Below, piece after piece: positions 26,536-35,806 of a stretch of DNA of 64,000 nt. Source of the DNA: Gemmataceae bacterium. GTDB lineage: Bacteria > Planctomycetota > Planctomycetia > Gemmatales > Gemmataceae. The notes under the pieces were generated by a model. The model was not told the origin of the DNA. It ran no database searches and saw only the letters and a list, made by a program, of their open reading frames with translations. Within the stretch, counting starts at the first letter, position 1. Every line of letters starts with the position of its first letter. The stretch lies in contig SHZY01000003.1 in assembly GCA_009692065.1 (NCBI GenBank), positions 21,207 to 85,206 on the forward strand, given 5' to 3'. The position numbers and the translations under genes were made by a program.

Positions 26536-26558
26536 AGACCGCAAGTCCGAAAAGCGAA

Positions 26559-26587
26559 CAGCGGGGATAAGCCCCGCCGCTTGCTTT
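26559..26587. repeat. dispersed GCGGGG...CCCCGCCGCTTGCTT element
   Basis: GCGGGG-ATAAG-CCCCGC with a tail CGCTTGCTTT. A copy in the opposite orientation lies at 62451-62477, sharing CCCCGCCGCTTGCTT. Confidence 0.55.
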
Positions 26588-26603
26588 CTATTTCGCAATT
26601 CTA

Positions 26604-28307
26604 CTACTTCTTGTTATTGGCCGGCCGTGCCGGCGGACCGTTCACGCGTGTCTGAGGTTGCACGCGCGGCGCTGACGCATTAACCCGCTGCTGCGGTTGC
26701 ACGGGTAGCGCCGACGCCTGAACGCGTGGGGCGGTCGTCGGAGCGGTTACCGTTCGTTGCGGCGCTGCTGCGCCCGCTTTCGTTACGAGCTTGGGCGGAT
26801 CAACATCGAGTGACGCTTTCTTCGGCCGAGCAGGCGGAGGAGGCGTCGTCGTGCGTGGCGGCGTCACCGTCCGCGGTGGGGGTGGCGTCGTCGTGGTCCG
26901 TGGCGTTGTCGTCGTCTTCGGCCCCGACGAAGGCGTCGGTTGACTCCCCGTGACCGGAGTCGTCGTCGTCTTCGGCCCCGACGAAGGCGTCGGCTGACTC
27001 TTCGTGACCGGAGTCGTCGTCGTCTTCGGCCCCGACGAAGGCGTCTGAATCTTCGTAACTGGAGTCGTCACAGTCGATTTCGTGCTACTCGGCGATGAGA
27101 ACGAAGCTGTTGAATTCGGTCCTCCCGCCGTCGAAATCCGCAACGACCGACTGTCGGTGGTGCGTACGTTGCCGCCCTTGCTTGCGGCCGTGGTATCGAA
27201 CTGCTGGCGATTGACGGCCAGCTGGCGAGTCTGCTGTGCGGCACTACGCTGCGTTTGCAATTGTGTCGGCGTCGTCGCCACCAGTTTTACCTTGGTGCTG
27301 GTGAACTGGTTGAGTGGCGTGACGGCGACGCGCGGCGCTGTGGCTCGGCCGCCCGAGCGCGCTGCATAGGTCTGCTGAACGCCGCCAACCCAGTTTCGAT
27401 TGTTGCGGTGATTCTGCCAACCGTGGTGAGCGAAGATCGGATCATATCGTCCATGCCCACCGTACCACGGGCGATAGCCGTTCCTGGCATAGAAGGGATC
27501 GTAGTAATTGCCGAAGTAGAAGCTCCCGCCGCAGACAAAAGCGGAATCGAAGAAGCCGCCGATGCCCAGGACGAAGTGTGGCCGATAACGCCAGCCCGCG
27601 TCGCGCCACAACGGCCGGCTGAAGTAAACGGGGGCGAAGACGATGCCGCGTTCTTCGAAAGGGAGATCCAAGAATCCATCGATGTACAACCAGCCGTTCG
27701 GCGTCCAGATGAAGCGTGACGGAGTCCAGACGCGACCAACGTGCACGAGGGAATAATAGCCGCCGCGCCAGATGAAACGCGTGTCGCGATAAATCCAGTT
27801 ACCGGGAACGTAGACGGAATTATCGTCGGGTTGCGGCATCGACGGGCCGATTTCGAGCGATGCGGGGGGCTCCGGCGAATAAGGAACGTCCGGTTGGTTC
27901 GCATTGGCCCAGAAACCATGGATCCAGCGCCAGCCTTCCGTGTTACGCTGCCAGTAGCCTGGGACGAATGTACGTCCGTCAGGAGGCACGCGATGCACTC
28001 CGGTCACCCACAGGAACTCTTGCTTCTGAGCGTCCCACGCCCAGTAGCCTGAATGCCATTGGGAGTTTTCCGCCGCGGGTTTTTGCTCGGGCGGATCTTC
28101 CGGGATCATCGGCGGCGGTTCTTTCGGAACAATGGGGCCCGGTGCTCCTTGCGCATCGATCGGCTGGGCAAAAGCCTCGTGCAAGGGGCCGCTGGTTTGT
28201 ATCTGGATGGGGTCTTGGAGAACTGGGTCTTGGGATGTGCCCAGACTGGCCAATCCAAGGATGGTCAGCAGGCCCAGCACCCAACTGGCGATGTTGGCAC
28301 GATTCAT
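26604..28307 (-). CDS. secreted WXXGXW-repeat protein with Thr/Pro-rich tail
   Basis: 567 residues from the ATG at 28307 (GGCGAGG upstream); the longer frame to 28466 is rejected. A signal peptide (about 1-25, ending LASLGTSQDP) is followed by an aromatic-rich region of tryptophan motifs: WHSGYWAWDAQKQEFLWVTG, FVPGYWQRNTEGWRWIHGFW and YVPGNWIYRDTRFIWRGGYY. These are the WXXGXW/YXWGXW repeats found in planctomycete envelope proteins. A Tyr/Phe/Gly-rich part follows (about 285-345). The C-terminal 200 residues are low-complexity Thr/Pro/Ser with an 18-residue tandem repeat. It is probably exported to the periplasm or cell surface; function unknown. Codon use in the tail is biased by the repeat. 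Confidence 0.8.
   Translation of the reverse strand: MNRANIASWVLGLLTILGLASLGTSQDPVLQDPIQIQTSGPLHEAFAQPIDAQGAPGPIVPKEPPPMIPEDPPEQKPAAENSQWHSGYWAWDAQKQEFLWVTGVHRVPPDGRTFVPGYWQRNTEGWRWIHGFWANANQPDVPYSPEPPASLEIGPSMPQPDDNSVYVPGNWIYRDTRFIWRGGYYSLVHVGRVWTPSRFIWTPNGWLYIDGFLDLPFEERGIVFAPVYFSRPLWRDAGWRYRPHFVLGIGGFFDSAFVCGGSFYFGNYYDPFYARNGYRPWYGGHGRYDPIFAHHGWQNHRNNRNWVGGVQQTYAARSGGRATAPRVAVTPLNQFTSTKVKLVATTPTQLQTQRSAAQQTRQLAVNRQQFDTTAASKGGNVRTTDSRSLRISTAGGPNSTASFSSPSSTKSTVTTPVTKIQTPSSGPKTTTTPVTKSQPTPSSGPKTTTTPVTGSQPTPSSGPKTTTTPRTTTTPPPPRTVTPPRTTTPPPPARPKKASLDVDPPKLVTKAGAAAPQRTVTAPTTAPRVQASALPVQPQQRVNASAPRVQPQTRVNGPPARPANNKK
26908..27068. repeat. 54-base tandem repeat coding for a Thr/Pro-rich tail
   Basis: Three copies of a 54-base unit (18 residues, TPSSGPKTTTTPVTKSQP type) lie in tandem in the minus-strand WXXGXW gene, with near-identical DNA sequence between copies. 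Such a repeat can change number by slippage. Confidence 0.8.
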
Positions 28308-28800
28308 GATGGCCTCGCCGTAATAAAAGGTAGGATAGTGTGATTGTAGACGCAGAGGTTCGCTATTGCAACGTGGTTGCTGGGACGACTTGCGTGATTT
28401 CTGGCGATTTCGGTCCCTGCGTGCTCGCGCCTCGGCCCGAAAGGCCGGCGTCCGAGGCTCACGCAAAGGCGCAAAGACGCCAAGTGAGAGAGATACGGCG
28501 CCATATCAGGACGAATCGGCAACCGAGTGCGATTACTGCCCTTCCAACTTGATTCTTTGCACCTTTGCATGAGGCTCTTGTATTCCGCCCGAGGCAGCAA
28601 TCGGCGGGCCCCCCCCCAACTCGCGATTTCTCGCTTTTCGATTGCGAGAGTGCCGTTGCTTCTGATAAAGTAAACTGAAGATGAGGGACAAGCGGTGCGC
28701 TTGTCTCTCTTGTACGCTGGGGCCAGGCAACTCTGCTGATTCCTGTGCCAGATCTTGGTTCGAGAATGAATACCTAGGTATTTTGACGGAGGCCGCTCCC
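28308..28800. other. 493-base intergenic region between divergent genes
   Basis: It lies between the start of the WXXGXW gene (minus) and the start of the pilus operon (plus) and must hold both promoters. It contains a copy of the phrase ACGCAAAGGCGCAAAGACGC (about 28462-28481), a type of repeat that also occurs at 35594. No open frame has coding support. GACGGAGG at about 28785 is the ribosome binding site of the first ATPase gene. Confidence 0.5.
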
Positions 28801-30507
28801 ATGGGCAAAGCCCGCGGTGAATTCACTGACATTCTCATAAGAAAAGGACTGCTCAGCGCCGATCAAATCGCTGAAGGGAAAGCCCTGCAGCAGCAGACCG
28901 GCGCCAAGCTCCTCGACGCGCTGGTCAAGCTCGAGTACGTCAGCCCTGAAGACGGCATGGCGGCGATGGCCGAGCATTCCGGCCTGAAGTCGATCACGCT
29001 GACCGACATGACGATTCCACCGAGCATCCTCGAGTTGGTCCCCGAATCGGTCGCACGCGAAAACGTCGTGATTCCGCTTACGGAAGACGGCGGCACGCTG
29101 CAAATCGTCATGAGCGACCCCTCCGATTATGAGACGGTTACCAAGCTGCAGTTCATCTTGAACAAGGAAATCCAGCCCGTCCTGGCACCCAAGGAGCAGA
29201 TCGTCGAGGCGATCAACCGGCATTATGGTCAAACCGAAACGGAATCGGTTGACTCCATGCTGGCGGAATTCACCGACACTCGCATCGAATTCACGGAAAC
29301 GGAAGCGACCCAGGCCGGACACGGCGGCGACGAAAACGAAGCGCCGGTCGTCAAGCTGGTCAATCTCATCATTCAAGAGGCGATCAGCTTGCGTGCCAGC
29401 GATATTCACATCGAACCATTCGAGGATCGCGTGCGCGTACGCTATCGCATCGACGGCGTGCTGGTCGAACGCGATAGCCCGCCGCGGCGCCTCTTGGCCC
29501 CGATGATATCCCGCATCAAGATCATGGGCAACATCGATATCGCTGAGAAACGCCGGCCCCAGGACGGCCGTATCAAGCTGACTGTCAAGAACAAGCACTT
29601 CGACATGCGCGTGAGCGCCCTGCCGACGCACCATGGCCAATCCATCGTCATGCGCGTGCTCGACCGGGCCAACATCCAGGTTAGCGTCAAGGAACTCGGC
29701 TTCATGGAAGACGACTACAAGCGATTTTTGAACATCATCAAGAAGCCCAACGGCATCTTCTTGGTCACGGGGCCGACGGGCTCGGGCAAGACCACCACCC
29801 TCTATTCGGCCCTGAACGAATTGAACAGGCCTGATCGAAAGATCATTACTGCCGAGGATCCCGTAGAGTATTATCTACCAGGCATCAATCAATGCGAAGT
29901 GAAACATAAGATCGGCCTGGACTTTCAGCGCATCATTCGCTCGATGTTGAGGCAAGCGCCGAATATCATCTTGGTGGGAGAAATCCGCGACCAGGAGACA
30001 GCTGAGATCGCCGTACAGGCCTCCTTGACAGGACACTTGGTTTTTAGCACACTACATACAAACGATGCGCCTAGCGCTATCACGCGTTTGAACGATATTG
30101 GGGTAGCCCCCTTCCTTACCGCGTCCAGCGTGATCGCGGTGATGGCACAGCGCTTGGTACGCATTATTTGTCCAAAATGCAAGGAGGCCGACAAGCCGCC
30201 GGCTCACGAAATCAAGGCTGCTGGACTGACCCCGGTGCAGGCCCAGCAGGCCAATTTTTCCCGCGGGCGCGGCTGTGCGAATTGCAACCACACGGGCTAT
30301 CGGGGCCGCAAGGGAATCTTCGAAATGATGCGTCTGAGCAACGTGATTCGCGAGATGACTTTCAACCGCGAACCATCGCAGGCAATTCGCCGCCAAGCCC
30401 GCCTGGGCGGCATGCGGACTTTGCTGGAAGACGGTGTTATCAAGTCAGTTGCGGGGATTACCACGCTTGAGGAAGTGCTCAGCACCTGCCATCACAACGA
30501 TGATTAG
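28801..30507 (+). CDS. GspE/PilB-type pilus or secretion ATPase (first copy)
   Basis: 568 residues from the ATG at 28801 (GGAGG upstream). Domains: an MshEN-type N-terminal part (about 1-140, FTDILIRKGLLSADQI onward), then the secretion ATPase core. Walker A GPTGSGKTT is near 324-332, the Asp box holds EDPVEYYLPGINQ near 352, Walker B is IILVGEIRDQETAEIA near 390, and the His box is STLHTNDAPSAITRL near 420. A tetracysteine zinc site is formed by CPKC and CANC (about 457-495). It powers pseudopilus or pilus extension from the cytoplasmic face. It is the first gene of the operon, followed after 354 bases by pilT. Conserved throughout, so it should be active. Confidence 0.93.
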   Translation: MGKARGEFTDILIRKGLLSADQIAEGKALQQQTGAKLLDALVKLEYVSPEDGMAAMAEHSGLKSITLTDMTIPPSILELVPESVARENVVIPLTEDGGTLQIVMSDPSDYETVTKLQFILNKEIQPVLAPKEQIVEAINRHYGQTETESVDSMLAEFTDTRIEFTETEATQAGHGGDENEAPVVKLVNLIIQEAISLRASDIHIEPFEDRVRVRYRIDGVLVERDSPPRRLLAPMISRIKIMGNIDIAEKRRPQDGRIKLTVKNKHFDMRVSALPTHHGQSIVMRVLDRANIQVSVKELGFMEDDYKRFLNIIKKPNGIFLVTGPTGSGKTTTLYSALNELNRPDRKIITAEDPVEYYLPGINQCEVKHKIGLDFQRIIRSMLRQAPNIILVGEIRDQETAEIAVQASLTGHLVFSTLHTNDAPSAITRLNDIGVAPFLTASSVIAVMAQRLVRIICPKCKEADKPPAHEIKAAGLTPVQAQQANFSRGRGCANCNHTGYRGRKGIFEMMRLSNVIREMTFNREPSQAIRRQARLGGMRTLLEDGVIKSVAGITTLEEVLSTCHHNDD

Positions 30508-30861
30508 AACCGGCCGCGCATGTGGGATTTGGTCTGTTCTATTGTGATCGGATTTGACTCGTCCGTGCCGCGCACGAATCAAGCGCCCCTCTATTCTTCC
30601 AGTCGCTTACTTCGTCCGCGGTTCGGACGAAGGGGCTCGACCCCATCGCACGAGGCGAACGCCTCGGTTCCGTTGGACAGATCGGGGCAAGAACCAAGCC
30701 AAGGAAACGGTAATGTTCGTGAAATTGTTTGGAAAATGCCAGATGGTGCGGGATAATGTGAGTGAGTCCAATCGCTTGGCAGGCGTGGCTGTTTTCCATT
30801 TCCAGCCGATCGCCAGCAGAGATACTAAACGAAAGTTCATCACGCTTAGGGGGGACCCGAC
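30508..30861. other. intergenic region between the first ATPase and pilT
   Basis: 354 bases without a supported gene. It has imperfect dyads, for example GCGAACGCCTCG-type around 30650, and no U-tailed terminator. AGGGGGG at about 30848 is the ribosome binding site for pilT. A separate pilT promoter may lie here; none is clear. Confidence 0.4.
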
Positions 30862-32073
30862 GTGTCCACTGCTGCAGCAAGTTCGGGCGTTCCTGGCGGC
30901 GGTACGCCGCAGATGGAAAAGCTACTCAATACCGTGATTCAGGTGAAAGCCTCGGATCTTTTCATCTCCGTTGGCCAAAAGCCAACCATCAAGAAAGGCG
31001 GGCACTATCGCACCCTCGAAACCAAGGTGCTGGACTCCGACGATACCGTCGCACTGATGAAATCGATCACGCCCGATCGCTGCCAGCAAGAGCTTCAGCA
31101 ATGCGGCGGTGCCGACTTCGCCATCGAATATACCGGCGGCGTCCGCTTTCGCGTCGCCGTGTTTCGCCAGCGCGGCACGCTGGGCATCGTCATGCGGCGC
31201 ATCCCAAGCGAATTCCTCAGCTTCGAACAGCTGCGCATGCCCGAGGCGATCAAGCGGCTCATCAATCGCCCGCGAGGCTTGCTCCTCGTCACAGGCCCCA
31301 CCGGCTCGGGAAAAACCACTAGCCTGGCGAGCATGGTAAACTTTCTCAACAACAACTACGACAAGCACATCATCACGCTCGAAGATCCAATCGAGTATTA
31401 CCACAAGCACAACAAGTGCCTGATCAACATGCGCGAAATCGGCGTTGATGTGCCCGACTTCAAGGAAGGCATTCGCCGCGCCTTGCGTATGGCCCCCGAC
31501 ATTATCATGGTCGGCGAAATGCGCGACCTGGCGACAATTCACGCGGCCATCGAGGCGGCGGAAACTGGCCACATCGTCTTCGGCACGCTGCACACCAACA
31601 GCGCTTCGTCCACGATCAACCGCATCATCGACGTGTTCCCGAAGGACCAGCAGGATCAAATTCGCACGCAGCTTTCAGTCGCGCTGATCGGCGTTCTCTC
31701 GCAGACGTTGTTGCCCAGGAAACCGGAAGGGGTCGTCGCAGCCTATGAGATGCTGGTCATGACCCCGGCGGTTTCGAACCTGATCCGCGAGAACAAAACG
31801 TACCGCATCGATTCGTCGATTCAGACGGGGTTGAAGGACGGCATGTTCCTGATGGACGAATCTCTCTTCAGGCTCTGGCGCGAAGGGGTCTGTGAAAAAG
31901 AAGAAGTGCTCTTGCGCAGTCAAAAGCCGATGGAGCTTGCCGACCGTATCCGCGCCGCCGAGGAGGGCACGATGGACGACGAGGATGAAGTAGAGGAAGA
32001 TGACGATGACGACGATCGCCCGCGCCGCAAAAAAAACAAATCGCGCGACGATGACGATGATGATAATGATTAG
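30862..32073 (+). CDS. pilT: PilT-type retraction ATPase
   Basis: 403 residues, GTG start at 30862 after a strong AGGGGGG. PilT drives disassembly of type IV pili. Signatures: VKASDLFISVGQKP (PAS-like N-terminal part), Walker A GPTGSGKTTSLASM near 150, Asp box EDPIEYYHKHNKCLINMREIG near 178, Walker B IIMVGEMRDLATI near 215, His box GTLHTNSASSTINRI near 242, and the PilT-type SNLIRENKTYRI near 315 in place of AIRNLIRE. An unusual acidic then basic low-complexity tail (Asp/Glu run, RPRRKKNKS, Asp run) follows residue 368. Its presence implies that the filament made by this operon can retract, unlike a plain type II pseudopilus. Confidence 0.94.
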   Translation: MSTAAASSGVPGGGTPQMEKLLNTVIQVKASDLFISVGQKPTIKKGGHYRTLETKVLDSDDTVALMKSITPDRCQQELQQCGGADFAIEYTGGVRFRVAVFRQRGTLGIVMRRIPSEFLSFEQLRMPEAIKRLINRPRGLLLVTGPTGSGKTTSLASMVNFLNNNYDKHIITLEDPIEYYHKHNKCLINMREIGVDVPDFKEGIRRALRMAPDIIMVGEMRDLATIHAAIEAAETGHIVFGTLHTNSASSTINRIIDVFPKDQQDQIRTQLSVALIGVLSQTLLPRKPEGVVAAYEMLVMTPAVSNLIRENKTYRIDSSIQTGLKDGMFLMDESLFRLWREGVCEKEEVLLRSQKPMELADRIRAAEEGTMDDEDEVEEDDDDDDRPRRKKNKSRDDDDDDND

Positions 32074-32153
32074 ATTTATTAGTAATTTGCGACTTTGCGA
32101 CCGCATGGCGACGCGCGAGCGCGAAGCCACAAGGGGCAAAACAAGAGCGCCTT

Positions 32154-34247
32154 ATGTCGAACCCGAACGAACCGAATCCGCCGAAGAAGCCTGGAACCCC
32201 GGAGGTGCCGCCGGCCGGAGCACCGAAGCCTCCGGTCCCACCTGGGGTAGCTGGCAAGATTCCAGTGGGCAAGCCGGCATCTGGCCTGCCCGCGCCGGGC
32301 AAGCCGCAGACGCCGCCTGCGAGTGGCCCGAGGCCTGGCATCCCGGTGTCGAAGCCGGGCGAGAAGCCGCCGGTCTCTCCCGCCGCCAAGCCCGGCGTGC
32401 CGGTATTGAAGTCCGCGGCTGCCGTGCCGGGAAAATCTGCGACTCCGCCGGCGAAGAAGCCTGGCGATAAGCCGGCCATTCCGGCCAGCAAGCACAAGCC
32501 CGCTCCGGTCAGGGCAGGCACGGCCAACCGAACCACGGGCCGCCGCCTGGGCCAGGTCTTGATCGATCTTGGCTACATCGATGAAGACAAGCTGTGGGAA
32601 ATCCTAGATGAAGCCAAGAACCTGGGTATGCAAATCGGCCAGGTCGCCCTCGCCAAGGGCCTGATCACCGAGACGCAGCTCATGCAGGCGCTTGCCGATC
32701 AGTTCGGCCTCAAGTATCTGGCTGCGGAGGAATTGAAGCCTACCTCAGAAGCGCTGGTGGCGATTCCCGAAACCATGGCCATCGTCTACAAGGTCCTCCC
32801 CTTGACGGTGTCGGACGGCACGGTGACCGTCGCAATCGGCGATCCGATGAGCTTGCCGGGCCTGGACGACTTGCGCAACATGCAAAGCTTGGCCGGCGTG
32901 ACCGCATGCCTGGCCTCGCCCGCGGCGATTGCCGGGGTCATGACGCGCTGTTATCAAGGCAAGGAAGAATCGATTGTTGACCTTATCAACGCCCTTACCT
33001 CCGACGACGAGGACGGCGGCTCGAGCGGGCGCGAGACCAGCATCGACCTCGACAAGCTCATGGAAGAATCCGACGCCGCCCCGGTGCGCAAACTGCTCAA
33101 CATGATCATGCTGTTGGCGATCAAGGACCGTGCCAGCGATATTCACTTCGAGCCGTTCGAGGACGAATACAAGCTCCGTTACCGCTGCGACGGCGTGATG
33201 TACGAAATGGTCCCGCCGCCGCGCCATCTGGCCAACGCCATCGCCACGCGCATCAAGGTCATGGCTAACCTTGACATCGCCGAACGGCGCCTACCTCAGG
33301 ACGGACGCATTGAGCTGAACGTCGGAGGCAACCGCGTCGATATGCGCGTCGCCGTTTTGCCGACCATGTTCGGTGAAAGCACCGTCATCCGCGTTCTCGA
33401 TCGTGGTAACGTCGGCTTGGATCTCAATCGCGTCGGCATGGACCCGAAGCTGATCGCCGACTTCCGCGCCATGATCCACAAGCCCAACGGCATCGTTCTC
33501 GTCACCGGCCCCACCGGTTCGGGCAAGACCACCACACTCTACTCCGCCCTCAACGAGCTGAACGAGGTCACCGAAAAAATCATCACCTGCGAAGACCCCA
33601 TCGAGTACGACATCGACGGCATCATCCAGGTCCCGATCAACTCCGACATCGGCGTCACCTTTGCCGCCGCGCTGCGTTCAATTCTTCGCCAAGATCCGGA
33701 CATCATCCTGGTCGGCGAGGTGCGCGACCTGGAGACCGCCCAGATTGCGGTGCAAGCGTCACTCACCGGCCACATGGTGTTCAGCACGCTCCACACCAAC
33801 GATGCCCCGAGCACGATCACGCGTTTGCGCGATATGGGGCTGGAGGCGTTCTTGCTGACGGCGACCATCGAAGGCATCCTCGCCCAGCGGCTGGTGCGCA
33901 AGATCTGCGAGGATTGCCGCACCGAGTTCGAGCCCAGCACCGAGATGCTCATGGAACTCGGCCTCACCCGCGCCACGGTGCCGGAGGGGAAGAAATTCTA
34001 CTACGGCCGCGGCTGCGATCGCTGTAACAACACGGGGCACAAGGGCCGCCAGGGGATCTTCGAGCTAATCATCATCAACGACGACCTGCGCGACATGATC
34101 AGCTCGGCCGCCTCGACGGATCAACTGCGTGAGACGTGCCGCAAGCACGGCATGCGCACCTTGAGAGAGGCGGGAATGGACGCCCTTTACAATGGTTTCA
34201 CCACGATCGAGGAAATCGTGCGTGAGACCGGCGGGGATGACGACTAG
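32154..34247 (+). CDS. GspE/PilB-type ATPase (second copy) with proline-rich N-terminus
   Basis: 697 residues, ATG at 32154 with AAGGGG upstream. The first 115 residues are a Pro/Lys/Gly-rich low-complexity segment; the conserved part starts at GRRLGQVLIDLGYIDEDKLW with an MshEN domain (about 125-265). The ATPase core follows: Walker A GPTGSGKTT near 450, EDPIEYDIDGIIQVPIN near 480, Walker B IILVGEVRDLETAQIAVQASL near 520, STLHTNDAPSTITRLRDMG near 545, and zinc cysteines CEDC and CDRC near 585-625. It is a paralogue of the first ATPase (similar C-terminal GRQGIFELIIINDDLR). Two extension ATPases and one PilT in one operon suggest two modes of filament assembly. The disordered N-terminus may bind a partner. 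Confidence 0.92.
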   Translation: MSNPNEPNPPKKPGTPEVPPAGAPKPPVPPGVAGKIPVGKPASGLPAPGKPQTPPASGPRPGIPVSKPGEKPPVSPAAKPGVPVLKSAAAVPGKSATPPAKKPGDKPAIPASKHKPAPVRAGTANRTTGRRLGQVLIDLGYIDEDKLWEILDEAKNLGMQIGQVALAKGLITETQLMQALADQFGLKYLAAEELKPTSEALVAIPETMAIVYKVLPLTVSDGTVTVAIGDPMSLPGLDDLRNMQSLAGVTACLASPAAIAGVMTRCYQGKEESIVDLINALTSDDEDGGSSGRETSIDLDKLMEESDAAPVRKLLNMIMLLAIKDRASDIHFEPFEDEYKLRYRCDGVMYEMVPPPRHLANAIATRIKVMANLDIAERRLPQDGRIELNVGGNRVDMRVAVLPTMFGESTVIRVLDRGNVGLDLNRVGMDPKLIADFRAMIHKPNGIVLVTGPTGSGKTTTLYSALNELNEVTEKIITCEDPIEYDIDGIIQVPINSDIGVTFAAALRSILRQDPDIILVGEVRDLETAQIAVQASLTGHMVFSTLHTNDAPSTITRLRDMGLEAFLLTATIEGILAQRLVRKICEDCRTEFEPSTEMLMELGLTRATVPEGKKFYYGRGCDRCNNTGHKGRQGIFELIIINDDLRDMISSAASTDQLRETCRKHGMRTLREAGMDALYNGFTTIEEIVRETGGDDD

Positions 34248-34254
34248 GGGATTT

Positions 34255-34306
34255 GCAGATTTCAGATTGCAGATTGATCCGCAATCTGAAATCTGCAATC
34301 TGAAAT
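34255..34306. repeat. AT-rich inverted repeat, ATTTCAGATTGCAGATT type
   Basis: GCAGATTTCAGATTGC (34255-34270) pairs perfectly with 34281-34296, and a shifted pairing ATTTCAGATTGCAGATT (34259-34275) with 34290-34306 is also perfect. Two alternative hairpins can therefore form. It lies between the second ATPase and gspF. Confidence 0.8.
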
Positions 34307-34318
34307 GGGAGCTTTGGC

Positions 34319-35575
34319 ATGCCGACCTATCAGTACGAAGCCATGGACACCACCGGCGGCGAAGTGAAAGACACCATCGATGCGGGCAGCGAGGAAGAAG
34401 CGCAGCAAAAAATCCGCTCGCTCGGCTACTTCGTCACCCGCCTCACCGAGGTGGCAGGCAAGAAGAAGAAGGACAAGAAAAAAGGCCAGCCCGAGAAGCG
34501 CAAGAAGACCAAGGTCCTCACCCTGGGCGGCGTCAACTCCAAGCAGCTCGTGACTTTCACCCGGCAATTCTCAGTGCTGCAGGACGCCGGTCTGCCGGTG
34601 TTGCGCAGCTTGAAGATTCTCGAAGGGCAGATGAAGCCAGGCGTCTTGAAGAACGCCCTCGTCGACATCGTGGACGACGTCGAGTCGGGCAATACGCTGT
34701 CCGAGGCGTTTGCCAAGCATCCACGCTGTTTCGATCGCCTCTACGTCAACATGCTGCGTGCCGGCGAGGCGGGTGGCGCCCTGGAAATCATCTTGCGCCG
34801 CCTGGCGGAATTCAAGGAAAAGGCCCAGAGCCTGGCGCGCCGGGTCAAGGGCGCCTTGGTTTATCCAATTGTCGTCATCTCGGTGGCCGTCTTGATCGTC
34901 AGCTTCATCATGATTTTCATCATCCCGAAGTTCGAGAAGATCTTCCTCGATTTCAAGATGAAGCTGCCGTATCTCACCGAAGTTCTGATCGCCACCTCGC
35001 GCTGGTTCGTCAAGTACTGGTACGTCATTCCCGTGATTCCGATCTTCCTTGTCGTCACGCTCAAGTTGATCCGCATGAATCGATCGGGGGCGTACGTTCT
35101 GGACAAGATCAAGCTCAAGATCCCCGTGTCCGGCATGATCGTTGAGAAAACCATCGTCGCCCGCACCATGCGCACGCTGGGCACGCTCATCAGCTCCGGC
35201 GTGCCGATTCTGGAGGCACTCTCGATCGTGCGTGAGACGAGCATGAACGTCGTCTTCGAGGACATGTTCCAGCGCGTCTACGAATCGATCCGCGAAGGCG
35301 AAACGATCGCCAGCCCCCTGCGCGAGACCAGACTCGTTGACGACATGGTCGTCAACATGATCGACGTCGGCGAGGAGACCGGCGATCTCGACACCATGCT
35401 CAACAAGATCGCCGATGTCTACGAGGAAGAAGTCGACGTGCTCGTCGAATCGTTGATCAGCTTGCTGGAGCCGATCATGATCGTCGTTCTCGGGCTCATC
35501 GTCGGCACCATCGTAATCGCGTTGTTCATGCCGTTGCTGGAACTGATCGACGGCCTGTCTGGCTCCAAGAAATAG
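34319..35575 (+). CDS. GspF/PilC-type inner-membrane platform protein
   Basis: 418 residues. It is the polytopic protein on which the ATPase acts during pilus or type II secretion assembly. It begins MPTYQYEAMDTTGGEVKDTI, the usual GspF start, has a Lys-rich linker (about 43-65), then two T2SSF repeats: FTRQFSVLQDAGLPVLRSLKIL near 80 with transmembrane helices near 185-205 and 235-255, and MRTLGTLISSGVPILEALSIV near 285 with a final helix near 385-405. The family motif GE..G.L...L..LA is present as RAGEAGGALEIILRRLA and VGEETGDLDTMLNKIA. Translation likely follows the upstream ATPase, with a repeat in the 71-base gap. Confidence 0.93.
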   Translation: MPTYQYEAMDTTGGEVKDTIDAGSEEEAQQKIRSLGYFVTRLTEVAGKKKKDKKKGQPEKRKKTKVLTLGGVNSKQLVTFTRQFSVLQDAGLPVLRSLKILEGQMKPGVLKNALVDIVDDVESGNTLSEAFAKHPRCFDRLYVNMLRAGEAGGALEIILRRLAEFKEKAQSLARRVKGALVYPIVVISVAVLIVSFIMIFIIPKFEKIFLDFKMKLPYLTEVLIATSRWFVKYWYVIPVIPIFLVVTLKLIRMNRSGAYVLDKIKLKIPVSGMIVEKTIVARTMRTLGTLISSGVPILEALSIVRETSMNVVFEDMFQRVYESIREGETIASPLRETRLVDDMVVNMIDVGEETGDLDTMLNKIADVYEEEVDVLVESLISLLEPIMIVVLGLIVGTIVIALFMPLLELIDGLSGSKK

Positions 35576-35593
35576 TCGCGGAACCAAGAATCT

Positions 35594-35678
35594 CACGCAA
35601 AGGCGTAAAGAGAAACTCACCATGGTTGGAATTGAGCATTTGTGGCTATCGCTGTTTGCGTCTTAGTGCCTTTGCGTG
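35594..35678. repeat. inverted repeat, CACGCAAAGGC type
   Basis: CACGCAAAGGC (35594-35604) and GCCTTTGCGTG (35668-35678) are exact complements 63 bases apart. Between gspF and the first prepilin gene. The left arm belongs to the same phrase family as the single copy near 28462. Confidence 0.6.
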
Positions 35679-35806
35679 GGCTTGTTCCTCGTCTCCGAAG
35701 GCGAATCGGAATTGAGTGTAGTCTCCACGCTCCGCGTGAGGGAATTCAGGCGGTGGAAAACCCGGTTCGGCTCGACTCGCCGGACCTATCAACGAGGGAG
35801 CTTGCT

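Noticed and set aside
30714..30937. Small ORF (MFVKLFGKCQ...) before pilT
   Set aside because: It overlaps the pilT start by 76 bases, lacks a ribosome binding site of its own and has no recognisable pattern.
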